NCBI GenBank assembly: GCA_904501815.1
Contig: CAJGCN010000032.1
Span: 1 to 12,822 of the forward strand
DNA: 12,822 nucleotides
Source: an uncultured Clostridia bacterium
Lineage (GTDB): Bacteria; Bacillota; Clostridia; Christensenellales; Borkfalkiaceae
Reading direction: 5' to 3'
A model generated the notes under the pieces. That model was not told the DNA's origin. It saw nothing but the letters and a program-made list of their open reading frames with translations, and made no database searches. The position numbers were made by a program, and so were the translations under genes. Positions within the stretch are counted from its first letter, which is position 1. The number at the start of each line of letters is the position of its first letter. Of the stretch, positions 5,901 through 11,328 are shown piece by piece.

Positions 5901-6567
5901 TTTAAAGCCTGCGCTCCGTTTGTCCGCGCTTATGAAACTGCCCGTTGCGTATATTATGACGCACGACTCTATCGGTGTTGGCGAAGACGGTCCTACGCAT
6001 CAACCCGTCGAACAGTTAATTATGCTCCGCTCCATTCCCGGCGTGAAAGTCTTCCGCCCCGCTGACGGCAAAGAAACGGCGGCGGCTTGGGTTTCGGCAA
6101 TGAGCGGTAAAGAACCTACGGTACTCGTGCTTACCCGTCAAAACCTGCCTCAATACGCAAACAGCGGTAAGCAAGCGTTGAAAGGCGGATACGTCTTAGA
6201 AGACTGCGAAGGCACGCCCGACGTATTGTTAATCGGTACGGGTTCGGAAGTCGAGCTTTGCGTGAAGGCGAAAGCGGTACTTGCCGAACAAGGCGTAAAC
6301 GCGAGAGTAGTTTCCATGCCTTGTATGGAAGAATTCGAAAAACAAAGCGCAGACTATAAAGAAAGCGTACTTCCCAAATCCGTGAAAGCGAGAGTATGCG
6401 TAGAAGCAGGCTCGCCGTATAGCTGGTATAAATACGCAGGCGACAACGGCGAAATCGTAGCCATGACGAGCTTTGGCGCGTCTGGTCCTGCAAGCGCGTT
6501 ATTCACGCATTTCGGTTTCACGGTTGAAAACGTAGTGGCTAAGGCGTTAGCGTCGTTGAAAAAATAA
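2983..6567 (+). CDS. Phosphohexomutase-transketolase in-frame fusion ORF
   Basis: One uninterrupted 1194-residue ORF. Residues 1-520 are an alpha-D-phosphohexomutase (phosphomannomutase/phosphoglucomutase type). They show the phosphoserine loop TASHLPFNRNG (catalytic Ser121, LP replacing the usual NP), the metal loop DTDVDR (265-270), the sugar loop ETSGH (352-356) and a C-terminal phosphate-site region RMSLHDPILPINAES (462-476). This half would interconvert hexose 1- and 6-phosphates. Residues 530-1194 are a complete transketolase, described separately. I know no standard family with this fusion. The linker (521-529) is only the translated intergenic spacer: it contains AGGAG eight bases before the transketolase ATG, and TAATAA in another frame. 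Near-absence of GGT glycine codons in the mutase half, against frequent GGT in the transketolase half, also suggests two ancestral genes. A one-base loss in the A6 run at 4537-4542, real or an assembly error, is the simplest origin. The start at 2983 has AGGAAGG five bases upstream; an in-frame TTG at 2947 lacks one. Confidence 0.85.
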   Translation: MSNLQEYLLLKNGTDVRGIAVEGVAGEAVNLTKEKTTNIAKAFCEWLKAKTGKSCVRVAIGQDSRISADELRQAATDGITKTGNVAIITGLSTTPSMFMLLKDEKRLQKTPCDGSIMITASHLPFNRNGLKFFTKDGGLESEDIKAILTLAAEGNFPLSQQPITIEFKPYLDEYAANLVETVRKATGSETPLKGKKIIVDAGNGAGGFYASKVLAPLGADTDGSQFLEPNGRFPNHIPNPEDGTAMKSVCEQVKRTNADFGIIFDTDVDRAGAVDKGGEEINRNRLIALISAVLLEEKKGTIVTDSVTSDGLARFIQEQGGKHHRFKRGYKNVINEAIRLNEAGEYTPLAIETSGHAALKENYFLDDGAYLITRLLIALAKMAKKGKNLTDLISSMPSPKEAKEVRLRFNEGVDFKKVGNEIIEKFQTYAEKLPYATPAKDNYEGFRLSFDKAHGDGWLLLRMSLHDPILPINAESDSVGGVGEILSQLYEFLKDYDCLNLTPLTDAIKTAPKAVKELKKETNKTGDIQMDVTKTTINAVRILSAEAIEKAKSGHPGLPLGCAPIAYTLFQNFLKFNPKNTKWDNRDRFILSAGHGSMLDYSLFYLYGMGLEKEDLMNFRQLGSKTPGHPEYGHTAGVETTTGPLGQGIANAVGMALAEANLAAKFNRPGFPVVDHYTYAICGDGCLEEGISYEACSFAGTQGLGKLILLYDDNDITIEGDTDVAFKENIGARFAAQNWQVLHVDLISNPDDVETLSAAIEQAKAKTDKPSVIICHTRIGYGSPLEGSAKCHGAPLGADNLQKTKEKLGWPCAEAFDCPQEVFEHCAIAGKAGAEQEMNWKKMFAEYEFNYPELAAAYKSVMAGEMPNFDEMDELYEFEKPMATRQTSAKVLNQLAAKIPSLIGGSADLGPSNLSEMKDTADVKYGTFSPETREGRNLHYGIREHAMAAIANGMQLHGGLQAYCATFFVFADYLKPALRLSALMKLPVAYIMTHDSIGVGEDGPTHQPVEQLIMLRSIPGVKVFRPADGKETAAAWVSAMSGKEPTVLVLTRQNLPQYANSGKQALKGGYVLEDCEGTPDVLLIGTGSEVELCVKAKAVLAEQGVNARVVSMPCMEEFEKQSADYKESVLPKSVKARVCVEAGSPYSWYKYAGDNGEIVAMTSFGASGPASALFTHFGFTVENVVAKALASLKK
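4557..4561 (+). promoter_or_regulatory. Internal Shine-Dalgarno site for transketolase
   Basis: AGGAG lies eight bases before the ATG at 4570, inside the long fusion ORF. This is textbook spacing and matches the sites used elsewhere in the window, for example the one before 9777. It implies that transketolase can be translated independently from the same mRNA. Confidence 0.75.
4570..6567 (+). CDS. tkt: Transketolase (internal start within the fusion ORF)
   Basis: From the ATG at 4570 the product is 665 residues, the normal full length of a bacterial transketolase. Thiamine diphosphate-dependent transketolase moves two-carbon units between ketose and aldose phosphates in the non-oxidative pentose phosphate pathway, in the cytosol. 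Family signatures, numbered from this Met, are KSGHPGLPLG (23-32), AGHGSMLDY (64-72), GPLGQGIANAVG (114-125), the ThDP/Mg site GDG (154-156) to YDDN (182-185), GGSADLGPSN (375-384), and GIREHAMAA (412-420) with the catalytic glutamate E415. THDSIGVGEDGPTHQPVEQ, from 464, is the phosphate-binding loop. All three domains are present. It shares its frame and stop codon with the upstream mutase; independent initiation is supported by the internal ribosome site. A terminator follows at 6676. Confidence 0.92.
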   Translation: MDVTKTTINAVRILSAEAIEKAKSGHPGLPLGCAPIAYTLFQNFLKFNPKNTKWDNRDRFILSAGHGSMLDYSLFYLYGMGLEKEDLMNFRQLGSKTPGHPEYGHTAGVETTTGPLGQGIANAVGMALAEANLAAKFNRPGFPVVDHYTYAICGDGCLEEGISYEACSFAGTQGLGKLILLYDDNDITIEGDTDVAFKENIGARFAAQNWQVLHVDLISNPDDVETLSAAIEQAKAKTDKPSVIICHTRIGYGSPLEGSAKCHGAPLGADNLQKTKEKLGWPCAEAFDCPQEVFEHCAIAGKAGAEQEMNWKKMFAEYEFNYPELAAAYKSVMAGEMPNFDEMDELYEFEKPMATRQTSAKVLNQLAAKIPSLIGGSADLGPSNLSEMKDTADVKYGTFSPETREGRNLHYGIREHAMAAIANGMQLHGGLQAYCATFFVFADYLKPALRLSALMKLPVAYIMTHDSIGVGEDGPTHQPVEQLIMLRSIPGVKVFRPADGKETAAAWVSAMSGKEPTVLVLTRQNLPQYANSGKQALKGGYVLEDCEGTPDVLLIGTGSEVELCVKAKAVLAEQGVNARVVSMPCMEEFEKQSADYKESVLPKSVKARVCVEAGSPYSWYKYAGDNGEIVAMTSFGASGPASALFTHFGFTVENVVAKALASLKK

Positions 6568-6675
6568 GAATTTTCAACGAATTATCACCGTTTTGAAATA
6601 GTATTTTCAAACTCCTGCGGTATAATAAAGCCACAAAACGTTTCATCTTCAGATGAACCTCCACATCAAAAACGC

Positions 6676-6708
6676 AAAAACGCATACCTCCTCACGGTAT
6701 GCGTTTTT
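6676..6708. terminator. Bidirectional terminator after transketolase
   Basis: AAAAACGCATACC and GGTATGCGTTTTT form a perfect 13-pair stem around a seven-base loop. It ends the plus-strand mutase-transketolase transcript. In the other direction it can end the minus-strand S41 protease transcript after that has crossed the hairpin-array repeat. The 108 bases between the transketolase stop and this stem hold no gene. They contain two further small inverted repeats, TTTGAAA-N6-TTTCAAA near 6593-6612 and TTCATCT-TC-AGATGAA near 6641-6656, plus an isolated TATAAT at 6621. Confidence 0.88.
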
Positions 6709-6750
6709 GTGTTATCCTTCCCTAAACGGAAAATCCAGAAACTCCCCTTT

Positions 6751-6966
6751 ACAAGGGTCAAGGGGCGTTGCCCCTTGTGGGCGTGGGCAAAGCCCACGAA
6801 ATAAAGTACCCATAAAAGGAAAGCAAAGCTTTCCGTCTTTTCGCCCTTTGGGCGATTGCGTGGCAAAGCCACGAAAATAGCGCAACCTATGGTTGCTTAC
6901 TTAAGTCCGATAATGCGGGGCTTCGCCCCTGCGCCCTACCAGAAACTGAGTTTCTGGACTTCCTAT
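6751..6966. repeat. Hairpin-array intergenic repeat, copy 2
   Basis: Second copy of the element at 91-350, with hairpins at 6759-6777, 6783-6797, 6818-6834, 6842-6854, 6859-6873, 6882-6896, 6917-6929 and 6939-6957. The last is identical to 274-292. The 32-base block 6842-6873 is the exact reverse complement of 176-207, so two adjacent hairpins are inverted as a unit relative to copy 1, while flanking modules keep their order. The element fills the gap between the S41 protease stop codon and the terminator at 6676-6708, the same relation to a minus-strand gene end as copy 1. It contains no credible gene. Confidence 0.87.
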
Positions 6967-6977
6967 TAAACGGGATG

Positions 6978-8363
6978 TTAGCTTTGAAACAGTTGCCAAG
7001 CGTTGATAATTTCGGTATCGCCGACGTAGTGTTCTTCAACCGTTTTACAACCGTCTTCGGGTAAAAGTCCGCGTGCGTGGATACAGTTCTCCGATTTCGG
7101 CCAAAGAATTTTTGCCGTCGTTAGTTTTACTGCATCGGGATTGATCAGCGAAAGCGGATACGTCGTTTGCATAATCCCTTTGCCGTAGGTCTTGGCTTCT
7201 CCGCCACGCTTGGATAAACAAATATCCGAATACGAACACGCGCCGTAATCGAGCAAAACGCCAAGCAGACATTCGGATGCCGAAGCCGTTTGATTATCGG
7301 CAAGAACGCGAATACGCGAAGTTTCCGAAAAGTATTTTTTATACACGTTGCCTGAAGCGTGAAACCTGTCTTCGTCGCCGTCCCGTTCGCGCGCGATAGC
7401 GATTAACGGGTTTTTCGCTTGGGAAGATTTGCAAAAATAAGAAGAAATCTCTTGCAAAATATCCATATATCCCCCGCCGTTTTCACGCAGGTCGAGAATA
7501 AGGTCAATCTTATTTTCCGCTTTGAATTTATTCATTGCCTGTCGGAATTGCTCTACCGCGCCACCGTTAAATTGCTTTAACCGTATATACGCCGTTTTCT
7601 CGTCTAATACGCTGAGAACGCCGTCGTAATCTTCCATCGTCGTAGCCGTACTGCCCGTGAAACGGTAAGCGGAAGTTTTCGCGCGATAAAACACGTAGTT
7701 TTCAATAAACGCCTTACGCGAAAGGGAAACGGTTCGGCTGTTCGTTCCGTCGCTTACGCAAACGAAAAAGGGTTCGCCCGCTTTAAAGCCGTCTAAAAAC
7801 TCGGAAAAATCTTTAAATTTTACGTTTTGCTTGATTTCTTCCGCCGTTTTTCCAAAACCCAACACGTATTCTCCGACCTTTATGCCTGCGTGCTCGGCAG
7901 GAGAATTGCCAGAAATATCTGCAACTTGCAAGCAATCGTTTCCCTTTTCGTCTTTGACTAAAAAGGTGATGCCGATTCCGCTCCATTCCCCCGTCGCTTC
8001 CGTTTGATAGTCCGCAAACTCGTCGGGGTTCATATAGGCGGAATAGGGGTCGAGCAAATTTTCGTTCACCGCTTTAAACAAAACGTCGTAAAATTCTTTA
8101 TCGGAAACCTTTTCGTAGTAGTTGCTCTGCACCGCTTTTTTCAATCTCGACAAGGCGCGAAACTCGCTGTCGAAAGAAAAATAACAGGTGAGTACACCCA
8201 ACAAAAACGCGCCCACGAGCGCCAACGCACGCAAAGCAATCTTTTTCCCTTTGCCCTTTTTCGGGGGCGCGAGATCGTCAACAGGAGCTTGTTGCGGTTC
8301 GCTCTCTATCGAGGGTTGCGGAGTTTCCCCGCCGTTAAAATCAAATTCAAAATCTTCGGGCAT
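6978..8363 (-). CDS. S41 family peptidase (CtpA-like carboxy-terminal processing protease)
   Basis: A 461-residue membrane-anchored serine protease. A charged, proline-rich cytosolic N-terminus (1-40) is followed by one membrane helix (about 41-63), placing the rest outside the cell. A CtpA-type helical region (66-125) leads into a PDZ domain (about 127-215, GIGITF and ISGNSPAEHAGIKVGEYVLGF). The S41 core contains LILDLRENGGGY (288-299), NQTASASE with the probable nucleophile S361, and TYGKG with the general base K395, so the Ser-Lys dyad is intact. CtpA/CtpB enzymes trim C-termini of exported proteins and, in sporulating relatives, act in signalling; the substrate here is unknown. The start at 8363 has AAAGGAG six bases upstream; a start at 8399 would begin inside the preceding hairpin. 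There is no obvious promoter between that hairpin and the gene, so expression may depend on readthrough from the regulator gene. Confidence 0.9.
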   Translation of the reverse strand: MPEDFEFDFNGGETPQPSIESEPQQAPVDDLAPPKKGKGKKIALRALALVGAFLLGVLTCYFSFDSEFRALSRLKKAVQSNYYEKVSDKEFYDVLFKAVNENLLDPYSAYMNPDEFADYQTEATGEWSGIGITFLVKDEKGNDCLQVADISGNSPAEHAGIKVGEYVLGFGKTAEEIKQNVKFKDFSEFLDGFKAGEPFFVCVSDGTNSRTVSLSRKAFIENYVFYRAKTSAYRFTGSTATTMEDYDGVLSVLDEKTAYIRLKQFNGGAVEQFRQAMNKFKAENKIDLILDLRENGGGYMDILQEISSYFCKSSQAKNPLIAIARERDGDEDRFHASGNVYKKYFSETSRIRVLADNQTASASECLLGVLLDYGACSYSDICLSKRGGEAKTYGKGIMQTTYPLSLINPDAVKLTTAKILWPKSENCIHARGLLPEDGCKTVEEHYVGDTEIINAWQLFQS

Positions 8364-8390
8364 TTTTTCTCCTTTCGTCTGATCTAAAAT

Positions 8391-8434
8391 AAAATCCAAC
8401 CGTCGCTATTAAATATATCCGACCGTTGGATTTT
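8391..8434 (-). terminator. Hairpin terminator or attenuator between regulator and S41 protease
   Basis: AAAATCCAAC (8391-8400) pairs perfectly with GTTGGATTTT (8425-8434), and GTCG with CGAC inside it after a C-C mismatch. On the minus strand the stem is followed by TTTTATTTTA. It starts 14 bases after the regulator stop codon and ends 27 bases before the protease start codon, so it ends the upstream gene or attenuates transcription into the protease. Confidence 0.82.
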
Positions 8435-8448
8435 CCATACCTAACTTT

Positions 8449-9465
8449 TTATTTTCCGAGCAATTTATAAATAGACGTCAGCACGCGGAAACAAACGGCG
8501 TCGGAAAATAAGCGTATATTTAAGCCCGTCGCTTTCTCAATTTTGTCTAAGCGGTATAAAAGCGTGTTTCTGTGCATATACAAATTGCGGGACGTTTCGC
8601 TTACGTTCAAACTGCTTTGCAAAAATTCTTCCGCCGTTCCCAGCATTTCTTCGTCTTCGAAAATCTCTTCCGTCGATTCATCCATCAGCTCTGCCAAATA
8701 CTCGTTGAGCTTAGTTTCAGGAATTCCTTCAAGCATTTTCACGAGCATAAACTCCCGATAGGAATGTACGTTTCCTTTCCCGCCGAACGCTTCTGCATAT
8801 CGAAGTGCCGCAGACGCCTGTTCGTAAGAAAACGCCACGTCTTTAAGCTCACGCACTTTCCCCCCGACCCCGACGATTACTTCCAAACCTAACTCTTCAC
8901 GCAAGGACTGCACCAAAAACTCCGCGTAGTCCACCGTCGAACGGTAATCGTTTTCTTCGTCGGACAGATATTTGACAAGTACGCAATGCTTTTGGTCCAT
9001 TTTCACGACGGTATCCAAGCTGTTCCCGCCGTATTGTGAAACGAGCGCAAGCGTTTCTTCCATTTTTCCGTTCGTTCGAATGACGAGCGTGAAACACGCA
9101 GCCGCGCGCACGGAAAATCTCGTCATGTATTTATAAATGCCGTTCAGCGAACACTCCCCTTGCAAAATACGTTTTAAATATTCCGTTTTGGAAAGCTCGG
9201 ATTCCTTTTCCGAAAAGCTCTCGATATAAGAAGGGAGCATCGTCGCATACGCCCGCTCTTTCTCTCCCGCCCCGTCGATTACGCCGATATACCCTATATT
9301 CTTAAACAAAAACCGAAAAAAGGTATGCGCGCCGTCGTCCGTCGTACCCTCGAACTGCTTATCGCAAACAGGCCCTGACGCAGGGCGTACGTTCTCTTTA
9401 TAATAGGTAAACGGGATATGTAGTTTTTGCGTAATCTCGGAAGCGATTTTTTCAATTTCGCTCAT
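8449..9465 (-). CDS. PucR/CdaR-family transcriptional regulator
   Basis: A 338-residue protein with the architecture of the PucR/CdaR family. The N-terminal part (1-90) is variable. A degenerate GGDEF-like domain follows at about 118-235, ending in VGVGGKVRELKDVAFSYEQASAALRYA. The C-terminal HTH_30 DNA-binding domain (about 277-330) carries the family signature SRNLYMHRNTLLYRLDKIEKATG. Members usually control catabolic genes in response to a small molecule; no catabolic gene lies nearby and the effector is unknown. The S41 protease follows on the same strand after a hairpin, and a membrane-protein gene diverges upstream; either could be a target, but this is a guess. AAAGGAG lies six bases before the start, and a near-consensus promoter lies about 55 bases upstream. 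Confidence 0.87.
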   Translation of the reverse strand: MSEIEKIASEITQKLHIPFTYYKENVRPASGPVCDKQFEGTTDDGAHTFFRFLFKNIGYIGVIDGAGEKERAYATMLPSYIESFSEKESELSKTEYLKRILQGECSLNGIYKYMTRFSVRAAACFTLVIRTNGKMEETLALVSQYGGNSLDTVVKMDQKHCVLVKYLSDEENDYRSTVDYAEFLVQSLREELGLEVIVGVGGKVRELKDVAFSYEQASAALRYAEAFGGKGNVHSYREFMLVKMLEGIPETKLNEYLAELMDESTEEIFEDEEMLGTAEEFLQSSLNVSETSRNLYMHRNTLLYRLDKIEKATGLNIRLFSDAVCFRVLTSIYKLLGK

Positions 9466-9519
9466 TTTTTCTCCTTTCGTCCGACTTTATTGCAACCGAA
9501 CTTTACTCTTATCTTATTT

Positions 9520-9548
9520 ATTATACCGCAAACGCAAAAATTTTTCAA
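9520..9548 (-). promoter_or_regulatory. Sigma-A promoter of the PucR-like regulator
   Basis: The minus strand shows TTGAAA (9543-9548) and TATAAT (9520-9525) with a 17-base spacer. Transcription would begin near 9512, about 47 bases before the start codon. It diverges from the promoter at 9670-9698, with about 120 AT-rich bases between them in which I see no gene. Confidence 0.87.
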
Positions 9549-9669
9549 GGATTTTGCCTATTGCTTTTCGTCTTTTCGTCAAACTTTCGCATTTTCTCGT
9601 GATAAAAAAGAAAATTTTGCGAAAAATACAATTGTCGGAATAAAATTCCAAAAACTTTTTTATTATGTA

Positions 9670-9698
9670 TTGACATATCTTTCTAAAAGTGGTATAAT
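9670..9698 (+). promoter_or_regulatory. Consensus sigma-A promoter of the membrane-protein gene
   Basis: TTGACA (9670-9675) and TATAAT (9693-9698) have a 17-base spacer, a perfect consensus, so strong expression is expected. The leader to the start codon at 9777 is about 70 bases. It contains a small stem, TTTTTCT with AGAAAAA (9723-9729 and 9739-9745), not followed by a terminator-type tract. Confidence 0.9.
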
Positions 9699-9776
9699 AC
9701 TATAAAGTCTATACGTATAAATTTTTTCTCCGCAAGGCAGAAAAACTTGAATAAAATAACGTTCAGGAGATTTGTT

Positions 9777-11264
9777 ATGAATAACACATCGGTAAACTAC
9801 AACGAAGAAGTCCAAAACGAACTTCCCGAAGAAGAAGCGCTCGTCGAAGAGCCCGTTATCTCGGCTGAACCCGAAGAAAAAACTGCGGAACAACCCCAAA
9901 AAGCGCCTAAGCAAAAAAAACCTAAAAAAGGCAAGTGGGGCTATCGTATTTTGTCCCTGCTCGTGCTTGCGCTCGTCGCGGCGGCAGTCGTTCTTCCCGT
10001 GTCTGTATTTACGGGTACGCTTGAATCCAAAGCTTTGTATTCGGTCGTTCTCGACTTAATTAAGGGCGGAAACTCCAAGTGGTTTGATGCTATTCCCCTT
10101 GTTGCGGGCAATTCAGGCGTTGCGCTTGCGTATGGGCTTACGACTTATATTTGCCTTATTTTCTTAGTCGTATCGGCGGTGCTTTCGCTCGTTAATTTGT
10201 TCACGGGCAGATATCGTATCGTAAAGCTTTCGGCATTTTTTGCAACCGTAGCGCTCGCTTTCAACGCGCTCAGCGTGTACGTAGTCAGCGCGTTCGCACT
10301 CAAATCGGCTAAACTTGATTACTATTTGCTCGGCGGTTTCGGCGGCGCGTTCCTTTTATACTTTATCCTTTGCGCAATCAAAAACAAGAGAGCTTGGTAT
10401 AACCTTTTGAACGCCGTGCTTTCTATCGCGTTTGCAGGCGCAATCGCTTACGTGCTTTGCGCAAGCGCAGGCGAAGTAGAAAAAATTGCTAACGAAAACT
10501 TAGCTTATAAACTTTTAGTACTCGTTCCATCGGCAATCGCGGTTCTTGCGATTTTTATCGCGCTTATCCGCTTGACGGTGAAAAAAGGCCGTGCGTTTGA
10601 ATTTATCGTATTTATTTTCGAACTTTTAGCGGGTGGCGCAATCGTATACGTTGCGATTGATTTAATCACCGACGCAAAGCTTTTGTTTGCCATCGTAGCG
10701 GCAGGCGTTGCGCTCTTGCAAGTGTTGATTACTGCGATTTTAATCGGCTCGGCAAACAAGAAAGCAAGAAAGGCTAAGAAAGCGGCGGAAGTAGAAGAAA
10801 CGCCCGTTGAAGAAACGGCAGAAGAAGCAGAAACGCAAGAAGAAGCCGAAGAAGAAATCCAAGCGATTACCTACGAAGGCGGTCCTATCCCCGTTGATGC
10901 AACGGAAGTCCAAGAAGAAATCGAAGAAACGACGGAAGTCCAAGCGGTAGAAACGGAAGAGCCCGCGCCTACCCCTGCGCCCGTTTCTCTTCCTACGACG
11001 AGCGTTCAAACGGCAGAATATGATTATTATAACTCGAAATCTTTCGACCCGTTCATTGCCACGCTCGAAGGCGAAGAAAGAAATCAATTCACCGAACTGT
11101 TTATCTTGAAAGTAAAAGGTACGTTCCCCGAACTTCCCGAATACGTAGTCGGCGGTGATAACAGAGCGTTCTTCCACAAGTTCTTTATCTATCTTGGTCA
11201 ATACCGCGATAGAGTACCCGACGGACTTATGGCAAAGATTTACTCTTTCTCGACGAGAATTTAA
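9777..11264 (+). CDS. Multi-pass membrane protein with acidic arms and unassigned C-terminal domain
   Basis: A 495-residue protein whose function I cannot name. Its N-terminal arm (1-40) is Glu/Pro-rich and is followed by a lysine-rich stretch (41-53). About eight hydrophobic helices follow, near 56-79, 113-142, 149-175, 183-201, 207-231, 243-266, 273-297 and 301-325. A second charged linker starts with Lys/Arg (328-336) and continues as a long Glu/Thr/Val/Pro low-complexity run to about 413. The last ~80 residues (415-495) form a compact, aromatic-rich domain with YYNSKSFDPFIATL, NQFTELFILKVKG, PEYVVGGDN, FFIYLGQYRDRVPDGL and a C-terminal YSF segment. Positive charge flanking helix 1 and following helix 8 suggests both arms and the C-terminal domain are cytosolic. 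AGGAG lies eight bases before the ATG at 9777; an in-frame TTG at 9747 lacks such a site. Own strong promoter and terminator: a single-gene unit. Confidence 0.88.
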   Translation: MNNTSVNYNEEVQNELPEEEALVEEPVISAEPEEKTAEQPQKAPKQKKPKKGKWGYRILSLLVLALVAAAVVLPVSVFTGTLESKALYSVVLDLIKGGNSKWFDAIPLVAGNSGVALAYGLTTYICLIFLVVSAVLSLVNLFTGRYRIVKLSAFFATVALAFNALSVYVVSAFALKSAKLDYYLLGGFGGAFLLYFILCAIKNKRAWYNLLNAVLSIAFAGAIAYVLCASAGEVEKIANENLAYKLLVLVPSAIAVLAIFIALIRLTVKKGRAFEFIVFIFELLAGGAIVYVAIDLITDAKLLFAIVAAGVALLQVLITAILIGSANKKARKAKKAAEVEETPVEETAEEAETQEEAEEEIQAITYEGGPIPVDATEVQEEIEETTEVQAVETEEPAPTPAPVSLPTTSVQTAEYDYYNSKSFDPFIATLEGEERNQFTELFILKVKGTFPELPEYVVGGDNRAFFHKFFIYLGQYRDRVPDGLMAKIYSFSTRI

Positions 11265-11278
11265 CTTAAAGCAAACAA

Positions 11279-11317
11279 AAAACGGTTGCGAGTGCATATC
11301 ACTCCGCAACCGTTTTT
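11279..11317. terminator. Bidirectional terminator between convergent genes
   Basis: AACGGTTGCG and CGCAACCGTT, extended by flanking A/T pairs and an inner AGTG/CACT stem, form a long hairpin with T-rich tails on both strands. It lies 14 bases after the membrane-protein stop codon and 11 bases after the stop of the convergent minus-strand gene, so it serves both. Confidence 0.9.
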
Positions 11318-11328
11318 ATTATATCATT

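Noticed and set aside
6653..6880. Short ORFs on both strands across the terminator and second repeat
   Set aside because: They read through a terminator stem and hairpin modules, and lack a Shine-Dalgarno site. Their peptides resemble each other only because the repeat is palindromic.
91..6966. Composite transposon bounded by the two hairpin arrays
   Set aside because: The copies lie in direct orientation, but the genes between them are ordinary chromosomal housekeeping genes, no transposase or target duplication is seen, and copy 2 lies neatly in a 3' UTR.
10505..11309. Minus-strand ORFs opposite the membrane-protein gene
   Set aside because: They are shadows of the Glu- and Ala-rich coding frame, giving Arg/Phe-rich peptides with no ribosome sites or promoters.
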